Counted from the stretch's first letter, positions 16,933 to 25,559 are shown. The stretch is 55,765 nt of DNA from Oscillospiraceae bacterium (GCA_017619715.1 JAFZRS010000014.1:1-55765), one strand, 5' to 3'. The notes: a model not told the origin generated them from the sequence alone. Made by a program: numbers and translations.

Positions 16933-17772
16933 ATGACATTTTTTACAGCCGTTTTATTGGGACTGGTACAGGGCGTAGCGGAGTTTTTGCCCATATCCAG
17001 CTCCGGTCATCTGGCGATTGCCCAGAACCTGCTGGGTCTGCAGACGGAGATCCCGGAGTTTTACGATGTGTTGCTGCATTTGGGCACGCTGTTGGCGATC
17101 TTTGCCGCCTACTGGTCGGATATTTGCGACATGGTGCGTGAGCTGATCGGCGGCGTGCGTGATATTGCCCACGGCAGCACCCCCACGCCGGTGCCGCCGG
17201 CACGTCGGCTCATTGTGCTGATTATACTGGGCACACTGCCGCTTTTTGCACTGCTGCCCATTCATAAAAAGGTACAGGCGCTGGGAAACAATATGATGTT
17301 TATCGGTGTGGCGCTGATCGTTACCGGTTTCCTCCTTTTTGCCTGCGATCTGGTTCGCAAGGGGCACAAGAACGAGCGCACCGCAACGTGGATAGACGTG
17401 CTGATCGTGGGCGCGGGACAGGCGATCGCCACGCTGCCGGGTATTTCCCGCTCCGGCATGACCATCACCGCCGGCTGTTTTGTGGGCTTTGAGCGGCGTT
17501 TTGCCGTACGTTTTTCGTTCCTGCTGTCTATTCCGGCGGTGTTGGGCGCGAATATTCTCAGCTTGAAGGACGCGCTGGAAGTCGGCGTAGACGGTTCGCA
17601 AATCCCCGTATATCTGGCAGGTGTAGCGGTGGCGGCGGTATCAGGCTACCTCTGCATTCGCCTGCTGCGGATGATTGCGGAAAAGGGCAAATTCGGCGCA
17701 TTCTCTTACTATTGCTGGGCAATCGGTCTGGCAACGCTGATACTCAACGCGGTTTTGCGTACCATTGAGTGA
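16933..17772 (+). CDS. uppP: Undecaprenyl-diphosphatase UppP (BacA)
   Basis: This 279-residue integral membrane phosphatase recycles undecaprenyl diphosphate for peptidoglycan and surface-glycan synthesis. Both family motifs are present: GLVQGVAEFLPISSSGHL near the N-terminus and LPGISRSGMTI in the middle. About eight transmembrane segments are predicted. ATG at 16933 is chosen because the frame upstream crosses the promoter. It lies 7 bases before ftsK. Activity also confers tolerance to bacitracin in this family. Confidence 0.94.
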   Translation: MTFFTAVLLGLVQGVAEFLPISSSGHLAIAQNLLGLQTEIPEFYDVLLHLGTLLAIFAAYWSDICDMVRELIGGVRDIAHGSTPTPVPPARRLIVLIILGTLPLFALLPIHKKVQALGNNMMFIGVALIVTGFLLFACDLVRKGHKNERTATWIDVLIVGAGQAIATLPGISRSGMTITAGCFVGFERRFAVRFSFLLSIPAVLGANILSLKDALEVGVDGSQIPVYLAGVAVAAVSGYLCIRLLRMIAEKGKFGAFSYYCWAIGLATLILNAVLRTIE

Positions 17773-17779
17773 GGTCGAT

Positions 17780-20317
17780 ATGGCAACAACACAGAAGAAA
17801 AAAACCACAGGGGAAAAAGGTACACAGGGGAAAAGCGCACCCCGCAAGCGCAGCGCTCCGCCGCCTAAGCCCGCCTATAACCTAACGGCGCGGCTGGTAG
17901 GCGGACTGGTGTGTTTGCTGTTGGCGCTTTGTACGCTGGTCAGCTATTTCAGCGCAGACGCGCTGTTTGTGGCATTTTTTGCCGGAATCCTCAAAGGACT
18001 GTTTGGATACGGCTACTATCTGGCGGCGGCGGCGCTGGCGGCCGCCGGCGTGGTGCTTATCGCCCATAAAGACCGTCCTGTTGCGCTTCGCACCGTTGCG
18101 GCTCTGGCGTTGGTCGTGCTGATGGGCTGTCTCATGCACCTTCTTTTGAGCCGCGCCGCCTACGGTTCTTTGAGCGATGTGAAATCCATGTGGCGCGACG
18201 GCGCGGCGCTGTTGGGCGGCGGCGCTGTTTCCGGCTGGCTGGCGGCGGCGCTTTCCACCGTATTCGGTAAGATTATCTCCATGGTTTTACTGTTGGTGCT
18301 GTTGGCTGCGGCACTGCTGGTATTTCTTCATATAACCCCCGGCGAGTTGGCCGCTGCCGTTCGGGAACGGGCGGCTTATAAAGACGAGGAGACAGATGAG
18401 GAGGACGAGTGGGAGCCGGAGGACGACGGTTTTTTGCCTCCGCCCCGCCAGACACAGCCGGAACCGCAGCGCCGTCGGCGTCAGAGCATAGATATCCCTC
18501 TGGACGGCGAAGAACCGTCCCGTATGGCAGCGGACAGTTCCTCCCTGCCCCGACCGGAGAAGAAACGCTTGTTTGCTGACCGCCCTGCGGATATCCGTAC
18601 GCCGGCGGAGGTGCTCGATCCCACCCTTGTTCCCCCGCCGCAGGCGGATCCGGAGGCAAAGAAACCGCGCCGCCGCCGGGAGAAAGAGCTGTCCCGGGAA
18701 GATGTGAAAGCCGCCGCGGAGCAGGTGACGCAGGAGATTGAGGAGGAGCTGGAGACAGGCGAGGAAAGCTATCAGTATCCGCCGGTTACCCTGTTGGAGA
18801 AGAACGCTCCCGGCAACTATACCGAGGTGGGCGCAGAGCTGAGGAACAATTCCCGGCGTCTGGCGGAGACACTGCGCTCCTTCGGCGTGGACGCCACCGC
18901 CGGCGAGGTGGTACACGGTCCGAGTGTTACCCGCTACGAGTTTACGCTGGATCAGGGCGTCAAGCTCAGCAAGATCACGAATCTCTCTGATGATATTGCG
19001 TTGGCGCTGGGCGCCAGCGGTGTGCGCATCGCACCCATTCCCGATAAGATCTCGGTGGTGGGCATCGAAGTACCCAACCGCGTGGTGACGGCGGTGCGTA
19101 TCCGCGATGTGATCGAGTCCCGTGCCTTTGTGGATCACGGTTCCCGGGTGGCGTTTGCCATCGGCAAGGACATCGGCGGCAATCATATTGTGGGCGATAT
19201 ATCCCGACTGCCCCATGTGCTGATTGCCGGCACCACCGGCTCGGGTAAATCCGTCTGCACCAATTCGCTCATTGTCAGCTTACTCTATAAGTCCACGCCC
19301 GATGAGGTGCGTTTCATCATGGTAGACCCTAAAATGGTGGAGCTTGCGCCGTATAACGGGATCCCGCACCTGCTGATCCCTGTGGTCACCGACCCGAAGA
19401 AGGCGGCCGGCGCACTGCAGTGGGCGGTATTCGAGATGATGAAGCGCTACAAGATGTTCTCGGAAAAAGGCGTCAAGGATTTGGCAGGCTTCAATGCGCT
19501 GGCACAAAGCGACCCGGAGCTTAAGAAATTGCCTACCGTGGTGGTGGTGATCGACGAGCTGGCGGATCTGATGCTGGTGGCGGCGAAAGAGGTGGAGGAA
19601 TCCATCTGCCGCGTGGCGCAGATGGGACGTGCCGCGGGCATGCATCTGGTGATCGCCACCCAACGTCCGTCGGCGGACGTCATTACGGGTCTAATGAAGG
19701 CCAATATTCCCAGCCGCATCGCCTTTGCGGTAGCGTCGTCACTGGAAAGCCGCATTATTCTGGATACCACCGGCGCGGAGAAGCTGGTGGGTAAGGGCGA
19801 TATGCTCTATTTTCCGCTGGGCATGCAAAAGCCATTGCGCGTACAGGGCTGTTTTATCACGCCCGAGGAGATCGAGCGCGTGGTGACGTTTGTCAAGGAG
19901 AGCGGCGAGGTCCATTACGATCAGAGCGTGATCGACCAGATCGAGACGGCGCTGAAAAAAGAGGAGAAGGGAAGCAAGAGCGCACCCGGCGACAGCGAGG
20001 ATACCGGCGAAGACGGCGACGAGCTGCTGCCCGCCGCGGTGGACGTGGTACTGGAGGTGGGGCAGGCGTCCGTTTCCATGCTCCAGCGCCGCTTGAAACT
20101 GGGTTACTCCCGCGCGGCGCGTCTGGTGGATCAGATGGAGGAGCGCGGCATCGTGGGACCCTTTGAAGGCTCCAAGCCGCGTCAGCTCCTCATCACCAAA
20201 GCCCAGTGGCAGGAGATGCAAATGAAGCGCATCGGCGATGAGCCGGGAGCGGAGGCAGAGTTTGACCGTTACGGCACGATTTCCGACGCCTTTGAAAGCC
20301 ACGACGCATTGGATTGA
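17780..20317 (+). CDS. ftsK: FtsK/SpoIIIE DNA translocase
   Basis: This 845-residue protein has a short basic N-terminus, about four transmembrane helices (residues 35-180) and an acidic, proline-rich linker to about 330. The RecA-like motor carries Walker A GTTGSGKS at about 483-490 and Walker B VVVVIDELADL. A C-terminal winged-helix gamma domain starts at about residue 760 (LEVGQASVSMLQRRLKLGYSRAARL). It pumps chromosomal DNA through the division or sporulation septum. The ATG at 17780 follows GTGAGGT. Confidence 0.95.
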   Translation: MATTQKKKTTGEKGTQGKSAPRKRSAPPPKPAYNLTARLVGGLVCLLLALCTLVSYFSADALFVAFFAGILKGLFGYGYYLAAAALAAAGVVLIAHKDRPVALRTVAALALVVLMGCLMHLLLSRAAYGSLSDVKSMWRDGAALLGGGAVSGWLAAALSTVFGKIISMVLLLVLLAAALLVFLHITPGELAAAVRERAAYKDEETDEEDEWEPEDDGFLPPPRQTQPEPQRRRRQSIDIPLDGEEPSRMAADSSSLPRPEKKRLFADRPADIRTPAEVLDPTLVPPPQADPEAKKPRRRREKELSREDVKAAAEQVTQEIEEELETGEESYQYPPVTLLEKNAPGNYTEVGAELRNNSRRLAETLRSFGVDATAGEVVHGPSVTRYEFTLDQGVKLSKITNLSDDIALALGASGVRIAPIPDKISVVGIEVPNRVVTAVRIRDVIESRAFVDHGSRVAFAIGKDIGGNHIVGDISRLPHVLIAGTTGSGKSVCTNSLIVSLLYKSTPDEVRFIMVDPKMVELAPYNGIPHLLIPVVTDPKKAAGALQWAVFEMMKRYKMFSEKGVKDLAGFNALAQSDPELKKLPTVVVVIDELADLMLVAAKEVEESICRVAQMGRAAGMHLVIATQRPSADVITGLMKANIPSRIAFAVASSLESRIILDTTGAEKLVGKGDMLYFPLGMQKPLRVQGCFITPEEIERVVTFVKESGEVHYDQSVIDQIETALKKEEKGSKSAPGDSEDTGEDGDELLPAAVDVVLEVGQASVSMLQRRLKLGYSRAARLVDQMEERGIVGPFEGSKPRQLLITKAQWQEMQMKRIGDEPGAEAEFDRYGTISDAFESHDALD

Positions 20318-20324
20318 GAGATAA

Positions 20325-20365
20325 TACAACAAAAAAGACCGCCTGTTGGCGGTCTTTTTTGTTGT
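20325..20365. terminator. Bidirectional terminator between ftsK and tRNA cluster
   Basis: AAAAAAGACCGCC pairs perfectly with GGCGGTCTTTTTT (loop TGTT), with outer ACAAC/GTTGT also pairing. It serves ftsK on the plus strand and tRNA-Lys, the last gene of the tRNA cluster, on the minus strand. Confidence 0.9.
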
Positions 20366-20441
20366 TGGTGCTCCGTCGGAGATTCGAACTCCGGACACCC
20401 TGCTTAAAAGGCAGGTGCTCTACCGACTGAGCTAACGGGGC
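20366..20441 (-). tRNA. tRNA-Lys(TTT)
   Basis: The minus-strand acceptor GCCCCGT pairs with ACGGAGC with one C-A mismatch, and CCA is encoded. The anticodon stem CCTGC/GCAGG holds CTTTTAA, giving TTT. It is the last gene of the five-tRNA transcript. Confidence 0.94.
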
Positions 20442-20481
20442 AGGGGAAGTATATCATCGTAGGGTATAACCCAAATGAATC

Positions 20482-20556
20482 TGGCAGGGATGGCTGGACT
20501 CGAACCAGCGGATGAGGGAGTCAAAGTCCCTTGCCTTACCACTTGGCTACACCCCT
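20482..20556 (-). tRNA. tRNA-Gln(TTG)
   Basis: The acceptor AGGGGTG pairs with CATCCCT, the discriminator is G, and CCA is encoded. The anticodon stem AGGGA/TCCCT holds CTTTGAC, giving TTG. Confidence 0.95.
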
Positions 20557-20608
20557 AACGTGGAGAAGAAATGAGGGATTGGGATCGCTCCCAATCCCTG
20601 ATCTTCTG

Positions 20609-20686
<78 letters not shown>

Positions 20687-20730
20687 ACATATACCGGCAT
20701 GGGAAAAATGGCTGACAAGACCGGCAAAAA

Positions 20731-20807
<77 letters not shown>

Positions 20808-20820
20808 ATAGATAAACAGT

Positions 20821-20895
20821 TGGAGCGGGTGACGGGAATCGAACCCGCATCCCCAGCTTGGAAGGCTGGTGCCCTGGCCATTGTGCTACACCCGC
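20821..20895 (-). tRNA. tRNA-Gly(TCC)
   Basis: The acceptor GCGGGTG pairs with CACCCGC, and CCA is encoded. The anticodon stem CCAGC/GCTGG holds CTTCCAA, giving TCC. It is the first gene of the five-tRNA transcript. Confidence 0.95.
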
Positions 20896-20928
20896 ACATT
20901 TCCCTCCGCAGAAATCGTCAGCTTTGAT

Positions 20929-20957
20929 AGGATACCACGAAATAACCGGGCTGTCAA
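20929..20957 (-). promoter_or_regulatory. Promoter of the five-tRNA operon
   Basis: On the minus strand a consensus TTGACA and TATCCT are separated by 17 bases, about 35 bases upstream of tRNA-Gly. Confidence 0.8.
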
Positions 20958-21037
20958 TACCTCCCAATGGATTTTTATGCAGTAGAAAGGGGTTGTTTTG
21001 TCGACGGAGACGCGATTCGTGTGTACCGCACGGCGTT

Positions 21038-22186
21038 TCAGACAAAACGGAGGTCTTTTTCCACCAAGTACAGGTATTCTTTTACGTGGATATCCCGACC
21101 GCTCAAATTTCGGCAGGCGCGAAAGGTGTTGTAGGCTCTGTCAAGTATTTGTACTTTACCCAGGGAGGAGAGCATCTCGATCATCTCGTCTTTGCCGATA
21201 AACCCGTCCGAACTGAAGGAGATGAGCAGGTATTTGGTGTTGAGAGCACTGCAAAGGTCAAACATACTGCTTCGCGCCGTTTGCTTTTTATTGTATGAGG
21301 ATTTGTTCCATGCGGTCGGGATCCCGGAGACCCGGCTCACCTCGTCCGGTCTTTGATAGTTGTTGATCAGGTTCAGCATGAAGTAATTGGAGCCGTACGG
21401 GTGCTGGTTGTACGGAGGGTCCATATATACCAGATCCACGCGCGGCAGTTCAGCGGCAAGCGCATTGGCGTCCTTTTGCAGCACCACTGTTTTGCACTGG
21501 AAGTTACTGAAAACCGGCAGCTTCAAATGCATATCGGATCGGATCCTTTGCAGCGCGTTTTGTCCATCTCCGCCGTATTGCCCGATCCCGGTTTTGGAGT
21601 TTTTATAGAACCCTTTGAATACGCCGCCGGTGTTGTTGTGTACGGAGGCTTCGTAGAGAAGCGGCGCTAAAAGAAACGTTTTATACGGCTCGGGGATTGT
21701 TTCCATGAGCTGCCTCGCCGTGTCCAGATACCGGGCGTTCCGGGTGGTAAAAAAGACCCGCTCGCCTTTTTGAATGTTCTGGTCGTCCGTCGGCGCGTAC
21801 ATCTCCGCGATGAACCCGCTGCGCAGCGGTTTTGTGCGTAGAGTATCAACAAGAAAGGTATAGTGCGCGCGCAGCGTGTCGAAATCAATATCGCCTCTGT
21901 TGGATAGATAGCACCGGTTGATCGTGCGGCAGTAATCCTCTAAATCGTTGGCGTACAATGTGCTGGCGTGCTGCTTAAAAAAACGCGACACGACGCCGGA
22001 GCCGGAAAACATATCCACGATATCCAGCTTGTCCTTCCCCAATTGCTCCTTCACGGCGGAGACGGCAGTCCCGATAAAAGACAGCAGGGAACGCTTGTTT
22101 CCCAGATAGGTGATGATCTGCTCCGTCAGATAGGCTTCACTCTCCGCGCCGCCGTTAACGGGGCGGATGGGATATTTGTTGTTCAT
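21038..22186 (-). CDS. D12-class DNA adenine methyltransferase (orphan)
   Basis: This 382-residue protein has the D12-class N6-adenine methyltransferase order. YLGNKRSLL at 27-35 is the N-terminal motif, DMFSGSGVVSRFF at 58-70 is the S-adenosylmethionine-binding motif I, and DPPY at 256-259 within MDPPYNQHPYGSNYF is catalytic motif IV. The long central region (about 85-245) should hold the target-recognition part; the recognition site cannot be predicted here. No restriction endonuclease gene lies beside it, so it looks solitary. ATG at 22186 has GAGG upstream and an extended -10 promoter further up. It sits at the upstream edge of the tRNA cluster, a common place for acquired genes. Confidence 0.85.
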   Translation of the reverse strand: MNNKYPIRPVNGGAESEAYLTEQIITYLGNKRSLLSFIGTAVSAVKEQLGKDKLDIVDMFSGSGVVSRFFKQHASTLYANDLEDYCRTINRCYLSNRGDIDFDTLRAHYTFLVDTLRTKPLRSGFIAEMYAPTDDQNIQKGERVFFTTRNARYLDTARQLMETIPEPYKTFLLAPLLYEASVHNNTGGVFKGFYKNSKTGIGQYGGDGQNALQRIRSDMHLKLPVFSNFQCKTVVLQKDANALAAELPRVDLVYMDPPYNQHPYGSNYFMLNLINNYQRPDEVSRVSGIPTAWNKSSYNKKQTARSSMFDLCSALNTKYLLISFSSDGFIGKDEMIEMLSSLGKVQILDRAYNTFRACRNLSGRDIHVKEYLYLVEKDLRFV

Positions 22187-22263
22187 GTGCCAAAACCTCG
22201 TGGTGATGTGAAATGTACTTGCGCCGACCCTGCCCGTGGGGAGGACGCGATTTCCCTTGCACC

Positions 22264-22272
22264 ATTATATCA
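22264..22272 (-). promoter_or_regulatory. Extended -10 promoter of the methyltransferase
   Basis: The minus strand reads TGATATAAT, a perfect extended -10, about 75 bases before the start codon. No clear -35 was found. The rest of the 218-base gap to the divergent oxidoreductase gene shows nothing else definite. Confidence 0.5.
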
Positions 22273-22404
22273 CATGTGTAAACAGCAGATAAATGCGGCG
22301 TATTCCGGCAATACTTGATGTGGGGAAAGCACGCAAGAAAGATATGCCTGCGGTTACCCTGTGCGCGGCTTCTATACATTCACACTGATGGAGGAGGAGA
22401 ACTC

Positions 22405-23703
22405 ATGGAATCCTATTGGCAGAAAACAGCGTCGCTGCCGCAGTTTCCCCGGGCGGAGGGTGAGCTTCACACAGACGTGCTGGTAATCGGCGGCGGACTT
22501 GCTGGACTTCTGACCGCCTTTATGCTGCAGCAAAAAGGCGTCCGCGTGACCGTTGCGGAGAAGGGACGGATCTTTTCGGGCGAGAGCGGCAAAACGACGG
22601 CGAAGATCACGTATCAGCACGGGCTTGTGTACCATAGAATCGCAAAGCGTCTCTCCGTAGAAGCGGCGAAACAATATCTGGAAGCCAACCGCGCCGCCTT
22701 TGAGGCATATAAAGAGCTGTGCGCGGAGATGGATTGTGACTACGCGGTGAAAGATAATTTCGTCTATACCGTTGACGACCCGGTGGCGCTGGAAAAAGAA
22801 ATGACCGTTTTGCAAAAGATGGGCTTTTCCGCCCGGTTTTGCCAGTCGCTTGCACTGCCGATCCCAACGGCGGGCGCGGTGTGCTTTCCCGATCAGGCGC
22901 AATTTCACCCGGTGAAATTCATTGCCGACATTGCGCGTCGGCTGGATATTCGGGAACACACCTTCGTGCGGGCAATGGAGGGAAAAACCGCCGTAACGGA
23001 CAATGGGAAAATATATGCGGACAAGGTAGTCGTTGCTTCGCATTTTCCGTTTATCAACAATCACGGCGCCTTTTTTCTCAAGCTCTACCAGCATCGATCC
23101 TATGTCCTTGCGCTGAAAAATGCGCAGAATGTGGGCGGAATGTACGTGGACGACAGTAAAAAGGGGCTGTCGTTCCGTAATCAGGGCGATCTGCTTTTGT
23201 TGGGCGGCGGCGACCACCGAACAGGAAAGAAGGGCGGCAACTGGAACGAGCTGTTGCAATTTGCACAAACGCATTACCCGGCAGCGGCGGAGCAGTGCCG
23301 GTGGGCGGCGCAGGACTGCATGAGCTTGGACGAGATGCCCTATATCGGCCGCTACGCGAAAAGAACGCCGCATTTATATGTGGCAAGCGGCTTCAATAAA
23401 TGGGGCGTCACCGGTTCTATGACCGCCGCCATGATCTTGAAGGATCTTGTTCTGGATCAAAAAAACGAATATGCGACGCTGTTTTCTCCTGCCAGGAGTA
23501 TGCTCACACCGCAGCTCTTTCTGAACGGTTTGGAATCGGTCGTCGGTCTGCTGACGCCGACTGTCAAACGTTGCCCGCATCTGGGCTGCGCGCTCCATTG
23601 GAATAATGCGGAACGGTCGTGGGATTGCTCTTGTCACGGCTCACGCTTTTCTGAAAACGGAAAATTGCTCGATAATCCCGCCAATGGCAATCTAAAAGAA
23701 TAA
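22405..23703 (+). CDS. FAD-dependent oxidoreductase with C-terminal Rieske [2Fe-2S] domain
   Basis: This 432-residue protein joins a DAO-type FAD domain to a small Rieske iron-sulfur domain. The FAD domain has VLVIGGGLAGLLTAFML, then SGKTTAKITYQHGLVY. The Rieske cluster ligands are Cys390 and His392 (CPHLGC) and Cys408 and His411 (CSCH), with Cys395 and Cys410 in place for the structural disulfide. The layout is that of Bacillus YhfW. It probably oxidises a small amine or similar compound and passes electrons to the Fe-S cluster; the substrate is unknown. ATG at 22405 follows GGAGGAGGAG. It stands alone, with a terminator behind. Confidence 0.88.
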   Translation: MESYWQKTASLPQFPRAEGELHTDVLVIGGGLAGLLTAFMLQQKGVRVTVAEKGRIFSGESGKTTAKITYQHGLVYHRIAKRLSVEAAKQYLEANRAAFEAYKELCAEMDCDYAVKDNFVYTVDDPVALEKEMTVLQKMGFSARFCQSLALPIPTAGAVCFPDQAQFHPVKFIADIARRLDIREHTFVRAMEGKTAVTDNGKIYADKVVVASHFPFINNHGAFFLKLYQHRSYVLALKNAQNVGGMYVDDSKKGLSFRNQGDLLLLGGGDHRTGKKGGNWNELLQFAQTHYPAAAEQCRWAAQDCMSLDEMPYIGRYAKRTPHLYVASGFNKWGVTGSMTAAMILKDLVLDQKNEYATLFSPARSMLTPQLFLNGLESVVGLLTPTVKRCPHLGCALHWNNAERSWDCSCHGSRFSENGKLLDNPANGNLKE

Positions 23704-23725
23704 GACCGCATACAAAATGAAAATT

Positions 23726-23757
23726 CTGCCGCTTGCGCGGCAGGGTTTTCATTTTTA
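23726..23757 (+). terminator. Terminator after the FAD/Rieske gene
   Basis: CTGCCGC pairs with GCGGCAG around a TTGC loop, with outer GAAAA/TTTTC also pairing, followed by TTTTCATTTTT. Confidence 0.8.
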
Positions 23758-23795
23758 TTGTAGAATGGCGAAAATTTTGTTGGAAATCATTACAT

Positions 23796-23824
23796 TTGCA
23801 AATAAGGTTACAATTTGTTACAGT
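23796..23824 (+). promoter_or_regulatory. Candidate promoter of the small cysteine-rich frame
   Basis: TTGCAA and TACAGT are separated by 17 bases, 43 bases before the ATG at 23868. Confidence 0.5.
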
Positions 23825-23867
23825 GTACTTGTCCTCGCGAGACGAATACTTATAAGGAGGTATGTAT

Positions 23868-23939
23868 ATGTGCAATTTCAAATTTAATTGCAATTCTGTA
23901 TGGCAACTTCTTTGTTCGCTGTTTGGCTGGGGTTGCTAA
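23868..23939 (+). CDS. 23-residue cysteine-rich peptide (hypothetical)
   Basis: A very strong AAGGAGG site at 23854-23860, spaced 7 bases from ATG, introduces a 23-codon frame ending in TAA at 23937. The peptide has four cysteines at positions 2, 8, 16 and 23, the last being the C-terminal residue, plus two tryptophans and three phenylalanines. It has no signal peptide. An in-frame ATG six bases earlier is too close to the ribosome-binding site. An intrinsic terminator (23978-24011) follows and abuts the LysM-CAP gene. It may be a functional micro-peptide, a leader peptide for the downstream gene, or a chance frame; the ribosome-binding site argues for translation. I do not recognise a family. 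Confidence 0.55.
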   Translation: MCNFKFNCNSVWQLLCSLFGWGC

Positions 23940-23977
23940 TCAAGACCCACGAGGTTAAGATCCCTCGATTGTATTTA

Positions 23978-24011
23978 GGCAGCCCTGTTTTGACAGGGCT
24001 GCCGATTTTTT
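23978..24011 (+). terminator. Terminator or attenuator before the LysM-CAP gene
   Basis: A perfect 11-bp stem, GGCAGCCCTGT/ACAGGGCTGCC (loop TTTG), is followed by GA and six T residues, and then immediately by the GGAGG of the next gene. Transcripts starting at 23796 would end here unless read through, so the downstream gene is either attenuated or has an unseen promoter. A small CGAGG/CCTCG stem lies upstream at 23950-23967. Confidence 0.8.
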
Positions 24012-24022
24012 GGAGGTATGAT

Positions 24023-24637
24023 ATGAAGAAAACTCTTTGTGCATGCATTGCGGCATTGCTTTTTGTTCTGCTGATAATTCCTGTTTCGGCTGCGGCAGCT
24101 CCCGGGACGACCTATACGGTTGTGCGAGGCGATACAATGTGGAGAATTGCCGTGAAATATGAAATAGGCATAAGCGAAATCATTGCCGCCAATCCGCAAA
24201 TTAAAAATCCGGATTTGATTTATCCCGGCGATAAGCTGAACATTCCCGGTAAAGATACCGCCATTTTAAATTATGAAGATGAAGTAATTCGTTTGGTGAA
24301 CGACATTCGTGTAAGAAACGGGCTGAAAGCATTAACAAAAAACTGGGAGCTGTGCCGTGTAGCACGGTATAAATCGCAGGATATGGCGACTAAGCATTAC
24401 TTTTCACACACCAGTCCAACCTACGGTACCCCATTCCAAATGATGAAATCCTTTGGAATCACCTACCGCGCGGCAGGCGAAAATATCGCCTACGGTCAAA
24501 GAACTCCTCAAGAGGTTGTGAACGCATGGATGAATTCCAGCGGTCACAGGGCGAATATTCTAAATTCTTCTTACACACAAATTGGTGTGGGATATGTGGC
24601 AAACGGCAATTATTGGACGCAAATGTTCATCGGATAA
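24023..24637 (+). CDS. Secreted LysM-CAP domain protein
   Basis: This 204-residue protein has a signal peptide (residues 1-25, KKTLCACIAALLFVLLIIPV then SAAAA). A LysM peptidoglycan-binding domain (about 28-74, TYTVVRGDTMWRIAVKY to YPGDKLNIPG) comes next. A C-terminal CAP/SCP domain (about 85-204) carries SHTSPTYGTPFQMM, AGENIAYGQRTPQEVVNAWMNSSGHRANIL and QIGVGYV. The histidine and glutamate positions typical of CAP domains are present. It resembles Bacillus YkwD and spore-coat-associated CAP proteins and probably acts at the cell wall or spore surface. ATG at 24023 is preferred over 24018 because it follows GGAGG at 6-bp spacing. A terminator follows. Confidence 0.88.
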   Translation: MKKTLCACIAALLFVLLIIPVSAAAAPGTTYTVVRGDTMWRIAVKYEIGISEIIAANPQIKNPDLIYPGDKLNIPGKDTAILNYEDEVIRLVNDIRVRNGLKALTKNWELCRVARYKSQDMATKHYFSHTSPTYGTPFQMMKSFGITYRAAGENIAYGQRTPQEVVNAWMNSSGHRANILNSSYTQIGVGYVANGNYWTQMFIG

Positions 24638-24647
24638 GTATGGGTAG

Positions 24648-24677
24648 ACAGGCGGCTATATTTGCCGCCTGTTTTTG
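24648..24677 (+). terminator. Terminator after the LysM-CAP gene
   Basis: ACAGGCGGC pairs with GCCGCCTGT, followed by TTTTTG. Confidence 0.85.
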
Positions 24678-24743
24678 TATGGCGTCTTTAGACGTGGAGG
24701 AAATTTTCCAGTTCTACCGCGGGAAAAAGAGCTTTCGCATGAG

Positions 24744-24813
24744 AAAAAACTCCTGTTGCGGTAAAATGGTAACGGTTTGGCGACCGCATTACCAAAAGCA
24801 ACAGGAGTTTTTT
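24744..24813. terminator. Long inverted repeat, probable terminator of the glnA-ANTAR operon
   Basis: The 16-bp arms AAAAAACTCCTGTTGC and GCAACAGGAGTTTTTT are perfect, and the 38-base loop has its own GGTAACGGT/ACCGCATTACC pairing. It lies about 130 bases past the stop of the ANTAR gene on the minus strand. The rest of 24638-24940 holds no gene that I can support. Confidence 0.65.
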
Positions 24814-24940
24814 ATGCAGATAAAGAAAGAAGCGGAGGTGCAGCACAGCTTATGAGGTTTCTCAAAGGGTACTGCAGGGCGCAATAAAAGATCATAGCAG
24901 AATACATCCGAACACAACGGGAGGAGGATTGCGAATTGTT

Positions 24941-25531
24941 CTACCCATACGTTCTTATGATCTCCTCCGCCACCTGACGCTTGGCAATACAGCGATCCAT
25001 AGCCTGTTTTTCGATCAGGCGATGGGCGTCCGGTTCGGTCATTTTCAGCTCGCTGATGAGCAGCCATTTCGCGCGGTTTACGAGGCGGATTTCGTTCATC
25101 TTTTCCTCTATGGAAAGCGTCTTTTTTTCAGTTTTTCTGATTTGCTCACGGGCGCTGATCAGCCACCCGGACGCTGTCTGGAACAGTGTTTTGGGGATGG
25201 GCTTTTGCATCAGAAACACCCCGTGCGCCACGAGCTTATCGTATGCGTCGCAGTACTGTTCAGCTCGTGCCAGAAACAAAACAACGGTGCCGGAGGAGGA
25301 CGTAGCGTCAATAGCAAATCGAATTCCGCTGTCATCAAAAAGAGGGGAATTCACGACTACAAAATCAAAAGTACGCTCCGACAGAGCGCGTTTTGCGGCG
25401 CTGACGTCGCTTACAACATGAATCGGCGAAAAGGAGGGAGGCGGAAACATCTCAGGCAGAGCCTGATTCAATCCTTCCGACGCCGATACGACGAGAACAC
25501 TGTATACTCGCTCTTTCAGGCGCAATCTCAC
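24941..25531 (-). CDS. ANTAR-domain antitermination regulator with degenerate receiver
   Basis: This 196-residue protein has a response-regulator-like N-terminal domain (about 8-120) and a C-terminal ANTAR RNA-binding domain (about 130-192, EEKMNEIRLVNRAKWLLISELKMTEPDAHRLIEKQAMD). ANTAR proteins bind RNA stem-loops to stop terminator formation. The receiver has lost the phosphorylation chemistry: SAS replaces the acidic pair at 16-18 and Asn61 stands where the phospho-acceptor Asp should be, although Lys110 (QKP) remains. No histidine kinase gene is in the window. It lies 28 bases after glnA on the same strand, so it is co-transcribed with it. It is the obvious candidate to act on the attenuators before glnN. 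Confidence 0.87.
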   Translation of the reverse strand: MRLRLKERVYSVLVVSASEGLNQALPEMFPPPSFSPIHVVSDVSAAKRALSERTFDFVVVNSPLFDDSGIRFAIDATSSSGTVVLFLARAEQYCDAYDKLVAHGVFLMQKPIPKTLFQTASGWLISAREQIRKTEKKTLSIEEKMNEIRLVNRAKWLLISELKMTEPDAHRLIEKQAMDRCIAKRQVAEEIIRTYG

Positions 25532-25559
25532 CCCTCCTGTCCGCTAACGCAAAAATCGA

